Shown piece after piece: positions 54,513-58,014 of a stretch of 58,014 nt of DNA. The notes beneath the pieces are model-generated. The model was given only the letters and a program-made list of their open reading frames with translations, did not search any database and was not told the origin of the DNA. Within the stretch, counting starts at the first letter, position 1; the number at the start of each line of letters is the position of its first letter. This stretch comes from Thiotrichales bacterium (GTDB taxonomy: Bacteria > Pseudomonadota > Gammaproteobacteria > Francisellales > CACEW01), in contig CANJVU010000012.1 in the NCBI GenBank assembly GCA_947478525.1, positions 1 through 58,014 on the forward strand, written 5' to 3'. The translations under genes were made by a program, and so were the position numbers.

Positions 54513-55333
54513 TCACCGGCGCATTGACCAAAATGAGCAATCAACTTGCGGCAGATAACCGGGCGCATTATCAGTTGTTGATTGGTGATCAGCAAATTGC
54601 GCTTAATCCGTTATTGGGTCAATCGTTATCGCTAAAGTTTGCGGGTAAAATCGCCTGCGTGGGCTGTGGTCGTGTGATCAGTAAAAGTTTTCAACAAGGC
54701 TATTGTTTTCCTTGTACGCAACGTTTGGCAGCGTGTGATCTGTGTATTCTCAAGCCAGAGTTGTGTCATTTTGCCAAAGGGACTTGTCGTGAACCGGAGT
54801 GGGCCTTAGGCCATTGCATGCAGCCGCATTATGTCTATCTGGCGAATTCTTCTGGCCTAAAAGTGGGTATTACCCGTGAGACCAACGTTCCCTATCGTTG
54901 GATCGACCAAGGTGCTACGCAAGCGCTGCTCATTGCCAAAACCAATTCGCGTTATGTGTCGGGGTTGGTGGAAGTGATGTTCAAGCAATATGTGGCGGAT
55001 AAAACCAATTGGCGCAAGATGCTGCAAGGTGATGCAGAGCCGCTTGATCTGGTGATGATTCGCGATCAATGGTTGCCGCAAATCATGCCGGCAATTGATG
55101 CGTTACGGCAGCAAAATCAATCTGCTGTGATTGATCTTTTGCCGGAACAAACCCCGTATCAAATCCACTATCCGGTATTGCACTATCCCAACAAAGTGGT
55201 CTCGCTTGACTTGGCGCAGATGACAGAAATGAGTGGTGTTCTGCATGGTATTAAGGCACAATATCTGTTATTCGATAAAGGTGTGATCAACGTGCGTAAA
55301 TTTTCAGGTTACCACGTCGAACTGGAGGTGTAG
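54509..55333 (+). CDS. DUF2797 protein with Cys array and GIY-YIG-like region
   Basis: The 274-residue protein has nine Cys between residues 50 and 103, including three CxxC pairs (50/53, 66/69, 76/79), which should bind zinc or an iron-sulfur cluster. It then shows a GIY-YIG-like stretch, HYVYLANSSGLKVGIT (107-122), followed by YRWIDQGA and VEVMFKQYV, where the Arg and Glu of a GIY-YIG nuclease would stand. I recognise it as DUF2797, whose function is not known. Its overlap with the flap-nuclease gene suggests a shared nucleic-acid role. The length matches the family. Confidence 0.78.
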   Translation: MITGALTKMSNQLAADNRAHYQLLIGDQQIALNPLLGQSLSLKFAGKIACVGCGRVISKSFQQGYCFPCTQRLAACDLCILKPELCHFAKGTCREPEWALGHCMQPHYVYLANSSGLKVGITRETNVPYRWIDQGATQALLIAKTNSRYVSGLVEVMFKQYVADKTNWRKMLQGDAEPLDLVMIRDQWLPQIMPAIDALRQQNQSAVIDLLPEQTPYQIHYPVLHYPNKVVSLDLAQMTEMSGVLHGIKAQYLLFDKGVINVRKFSGYHVELEV

Positions 55334-55335
55334 CG

Positions 55336-56019
55336 ATGCAGTTGTTTGCAAAGTGTGATCATCACACCCCTGAGTGTCTTCACCATTGGCGCCGTATTGA
55401 AGAAAATGCCAACGCCCTGACGCACTTTATTGGCGCCTGTTTGGGTGTTGCGGCATTGATTATTCTGGTGGTGCAAGCCTCTCGTTTTGGTTCGGCGCGC
55501 AGTGTGATTGGCTGTGCGGTGTTTGGCATGAGTTTGATTCTTACCTATGCGTCGTCGGCGTGTTATCATTTTGTTTCGGATTTAACCATTAAGCATCATT
55601 TGCGCCGTGTCGATCATATGAGCATTTACTTGCTGATCGCCGGAAGTTACACCCCATTTACGTTGGTTTCACTGTATGGTCCTTGGGGTTGGTCGTTGTT
55701 TGGTACCATTTGGGGTTTGGCGTTATTTGGGTTTGCTTTTAAAGCATATTCAGCCGATAAGTTTGAATGGCTGTCGACGTTAACCTATGTGTTGATGGGC
55801 TGGGTGGCGTTGGTTGCCATTGTGCCGATTATCGAGAATTTGCCATTACCTGCATTGATGTGGCTGATTGGCGGCGGAGTGTTATATACCGTCGGCGTGT
55901 TTTTCTTTTTGCTGGAAACGGTACCGTTTGCGCATACCGTTTGGCATTTGTTTGTTCTGGCGGGGAGCATGTGTCATTTCTTTGCCGTGTTGTTTTACGT
56001 CGCGCCAATTTCAAATTAG
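55336..56019 (+). CDS. Hemolysin III / PAQR-family membrane protein
   Basis: The 227-residue protein has seven predicted membrane segments and the PAQR motifs: NALTHFIGACLG, SSACYHFVSD, RRVDHMSIYLLIAGSYTPF and HTVWHLFVLAGSMCHFF. The conserved His and Asp residues form the putative metal site of this superfamily. Members were called hemolysin III (YqfA in E. coli), but a true toxin role is doubtful; lipid-related activity is suspected. CTGGAGG precedes the ATG. It ends with a 4-bp overlap with the convergent GH85 gene. Confidence 0.9.
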   Translation: MQLFAKCDHHTPECLHHWRRIEENANALTHFIGACLGVAALIILVVQASRFGSARSVIGCAVFGMSLILTYASSACYHFVSDLTIKHHLRRVDHMSIYLLIAGSYTPFTLVSLYGPWGWSLFGTIWGLALFGFAFKAYSADKFEWLSTLTYVLMGWVALVAIVPIIENLPLPALMWLIGGGVLYTVGVFFFLLETVPFAHTVWHLFVLAGSMCHFFAVLFYVAPISN

Positions 56020-57845
56020 CGCAGGCTCACCACGCCATCGCCATTCACCGCGACGACTTGTACCACAGAATTTAAAGCGGCCTGGTTAACCAAGTCGAAT
56101 TCTGTTTGTGTGGTTTCACCTACAAACTGATTGTCTTGATAAAGGCGATAATGCACGTTGTTATCATTGGGAACTGATACCGGGCTCCATGAAATGATAT
56201 GATGATAATAAGCGTTATTACTGGGGTCTTGAACAACTTTGTATTGAACATTTGCGGGTGATGCAAGCGCTTGAGTCAGTTCAGTCCTATCACCCAGATA
56301 AATGCGCCCCAGATGAATCACTTCTGGGCTATTGCCGGTATTGCTCAACGCAATGCTGGTAATTTTTTCTCCGCTCAATGCGCTGTTGACGTTCCATTGC
56401 TTTTCATCCCAACCATTAACGATTTTATCGTGTTCAGCATTTAATGGGAAGCAATGCGCAGCATTTGTGTTGTCGGTTAAGCAAAGTTGATAATCGTCAC
56501 TGGCTTCAGAGGGTTGATAAGTAACGGACAGCTCCGTATTGTTGTTGATCGGCGTGGTTAAGCCTTGAAATAGCGGCAATGGATCGTTGACCGCGCCATT
56601 GACAGAAACTTGTAAACTGGAGTCGCCATCAAACGCTGACCCAAAATCCCATAGCGTTGTATAATCTGAAGTAGTGTTGATTAATGGCAGATAATCCTGC
56701 AGCCCTACGTCCGACCATGGTCCATAAGACTGGGGGAGGCTCTGCACAAAGTAATCCCGCGTACCTTCTCCTATGTTGAAGGCGGTACTGAAGTTGCTGC
56801 TATAAGAAGGGGTGTTTTGATCATTATATCCGGCAGCAACCGCATTTTTCCAAAAGCCTGTTTCTCCGCTCACATCACCAGAAATGGTTTGATCCAGGTA
56901 TGAACTGAATCCATTAACACTAAAAGAAACATGGTCAGCATAAGCCTGTGCTAATGAATCCTTAAGCGATAATGGCCAGCTGCTTGGCGGAAAAAAACCA
57001 TATTCAATATCTTGTTTTGGATAATCCTTAGGAACTTCTGAGTTGATGCTACTGTCCAACCAATAGTCAATAAAAGTACTGCTGGCGACTTGGTGATTAT
57101 TTTGCATTAACACATCTTGAGTACTATTGCCTGATGTGCCCACAAAATACCATTCCATATCTAGCGAGGGATTAACGGTGTTAAATGCTTGCATAAAAGC
57201 AGCGGCATTATGTGCGGTTGCCCCTGCACCATAGCTGGCTTCTTCATTAAAAAAATAACCGTCGACGCCATAATGTTTGGCAATCGCGCTCAACTCCACC
57301 ACGGCGGGATTGATCTGGCTACCAGGGTTTAACAGGTAATCTAATTGATTTGTTTCGTCACTTCCCCCAAAGCTATCGGGCGAGAAGAAAATAGTGCCTA
57401 ACACGGCAGCATGGTTGCGATGTGCGGTTCTTAAAAATCCAGGAGAGGGTAATTGAATTTGCCCATCACTTTCAGCGCCGCCAAAATAAACGATTTTATG
57501 GATGTATTGCCATTCTGTTGGAACAGCAGCGAAGCGCAAGTCTAATGTTTTTGCAATAACGCTGGGAACCATATTGCTAATTGTTTTTGCGGTATCGCTT
57601 CCGACTTGTGGCACTACTTCAAGGTTGGTGTCGATGTTTTTCACCGGTTGTTCGGGCAGGGTATAATCTGAGTCAAAAGCGTTTAAATAATCAGGGGAAG
57701 CCAATGATTCTGCGGTACATCCGGCTGGCACTGCTCCATTAGCATCCACCACGCACCAATGTGCCAGACTGGTTTGTAATAATGCCGCCTGACTTTGTGC
57801 GCCCATCAATAGACCCAATATTAAGAAAGTATATTTTAATTTCAT
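56016..57845 (-). CDS. Secreted GH85 endo-beta-N-acetylglucosaminidase
   Basis: The 609-residue protein has a signal peptide (MKLKYTFLILGLLMGAQSQA). The catalytic TIM-barrel region includes TAHRNHAAVLGTIFF (140-154) and HYGVDGYFFNEEAS (191-204); Asn200 and Glu202 fit the N-x-E catalytic pair of GH85 enzymes. C-terminal parts look like beta-sandwich and fibronectin-like domains (about residues 395-609), ending VQVVAVNGDGVVSLR. GH85 enzymes cut the chitobiose core of N-linked glycans. This could act on eukaryotic host glycoproteins after type II secretion, which is inference. CAGGAAATTCAA precedes the ATG. Confidence 0.86.
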   Translation of the reverse strand: MKLKYTFLILGLLMGAQSQAALLQTSLAHWCVVDANGAVPAGCTAESLASPDYLNAFDSDYTLPEQPVKNIDTNLEVVPQVGSDTAKTISNMVPSVIAKTLDLRFAAVPTEWQYIHKIVYFGGAESDGQIQLPSPGFLRTAHRNHAAVLGTIFFSPDSFGGSDETNQLDYLLNPGSQINPAVVELSAIAKHYGVDGYFFNEEASYGAGATAHNAAAFMQAFNTVNPSLDMEWYFVGTSGNSTQDVLMQNNHQVASSTFIDYWLDSSINSEVPKDYPKQDIEYGFFPPSSWPLSLKDSLAQAYADHVSFSVNGFSSYLDQTISGDVSGETGFWKNAVAAGYNDQNTPSYSSNFSTAFNIGEGTRDYFVQSLPQSYGPWSDVGLQDYLPLINTTSDYTTLWDFGSAFDGDSSLQVSVNGAVNDPLPLFQGLTTPINNNTELSVTYQPSEASDDYQLCLTDNTNAAHCFPLNAEHDKIVNGWDEKQWNVNSALSGEKITSIALSNTGNSPEVIHLGRIYLGDRTELTQALASPANVQYKVVQDPSNNAYYHHIISWSPVSVPNDNNVHYRLYQDNQFVGETTQTEFDLVNQAALNSVVQVVAVNGDGVVSLR

Positions 57846-58014
57846 TTGAATTTCCTGTTTTTAATTTCGCCGATTCAACTATGAAGTGCAACAGGGATTG
57901 CAAAATAGCCTATTTGTAAACTGATTTTGAACCTTTAAAGATATCAGCTCCAAATAGAAAAGTTGCTTGAAGATATTCAAGGCACTTATGCACAAGTCCA
58001 CAAGCGTAGCTGAC
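57846..58014. other. Gene-free region upstream of the GH85 gene
   Basis: No supportable gene is visible in these 169 bp. They should hold the leftward promoter of the GH85 gene and run off the window edge. The ribosome-binding site of that gene (AGGAA on the minus strand) lies at about 57850. Confidence 0.5.

Overview
The window reads as a chromosomal segment of a gammaproteobacterium of the order Legionellales (Legionella/Coxiella/Aquicella relatives). The evidence is an icmV–dotA pair with an icmX-like gene (the Dot/Icm, or I-type, type IV secretion system), two tandem LbtU/DUF3573-type outer-membrane porins, and gammaproteobacterial operon order at kdsD-kdsC-lptC-lptA-lptB / mlaFEDCB-ibaG-murA. 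No rRNA, tRNA or CRISPR array was seen. Nearly all housekeeping genes are intact. Damage is confined to an IS66 end with an interrupted gene, a pheA stub and one frameshifted accessory gene.

Layout. (1) 1–1300: the 3' end of an IS66-family transposase and its right inverted repeat, a short orphan C-terminal coding fragment with a UIM-like motif, and a lipoprotein. (2) 1.4–4.3 kb: a DAHP synthase, SerA, and a convergent Maf pyrophosphatase. (3) 4.3–11.4 kb: an AT-rich leader, then icmV, a very large dotA, a small exported protein, an icmX-like gene and another exported protein, all on one strand and closely spaced. (4) 11.4–20.2 kb: wrbA, yihY, an FmdB-type zinc ribbon protein, aspS, yebC, a second DAHP synthase followed by a stub of prephenate dehydratase, a small membrane protein, ruvC, ruvA (no ruvB) and an MFS transporter. 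(5) 20.2–30 kb: a leftward run (Sel1 lipoprotein, mnmA, lptB, lptA, lptC, kdsC, kdsD) divergent from mlaFEDCB-ibaG-murA, then a convergent tusE. Together these serve LPS export, Kdo synthesis, outer-membrane lipid balance and peptidoglycan synthesis. (6) 30–39.8 kb: a compact P-type (IncP Trb-like) type IV secretion operon with its own promoter, encoding pilin, VirB3, VirB4, two VirB8-like proteins, a lipoprotein VirB9, VirB10, a small exported protein, VirB6 and a TraF-type pilin peptidase, followed by a PmtA-like methyltransferase. No relaxase, coupling protein or VirB11 ATPase is present. (7) 39.9–47.6 kb: two LbtU-like porins, a His-rich SEC-C protein with a 54-residue membrane microprotein, GST, infA, a doubly frameshifted gene, trxB, a KfrA-like DNA-binding protein and yaaA. 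(8) 47.6–58 kb: a ZntB/CorA transporter, trmJ, a tail-less IscS next to an IscU-like protein that lacks two of its three cluster-binding cysteines, a MATE transporter, pmbA, a FEN-type 5' nuclease, a DUF2797 protein, a hemolysin III/PAQR protein and a secreted GH85 endo-beta-N-acetylglucosaminidase.

The window carries parts of two different type IV secretion systems (I-type and P-type), a possible phosphatidylcholine-synthesis methyltransferase and a secreted N-glycan-cleaving enzyme. This fits an intracellular or host-associated lifestyle. The best candidates for something undescribed are the P-type system with paired VirB8 proteins and no VirB11, and the degenerate IscS/IscU' pair.
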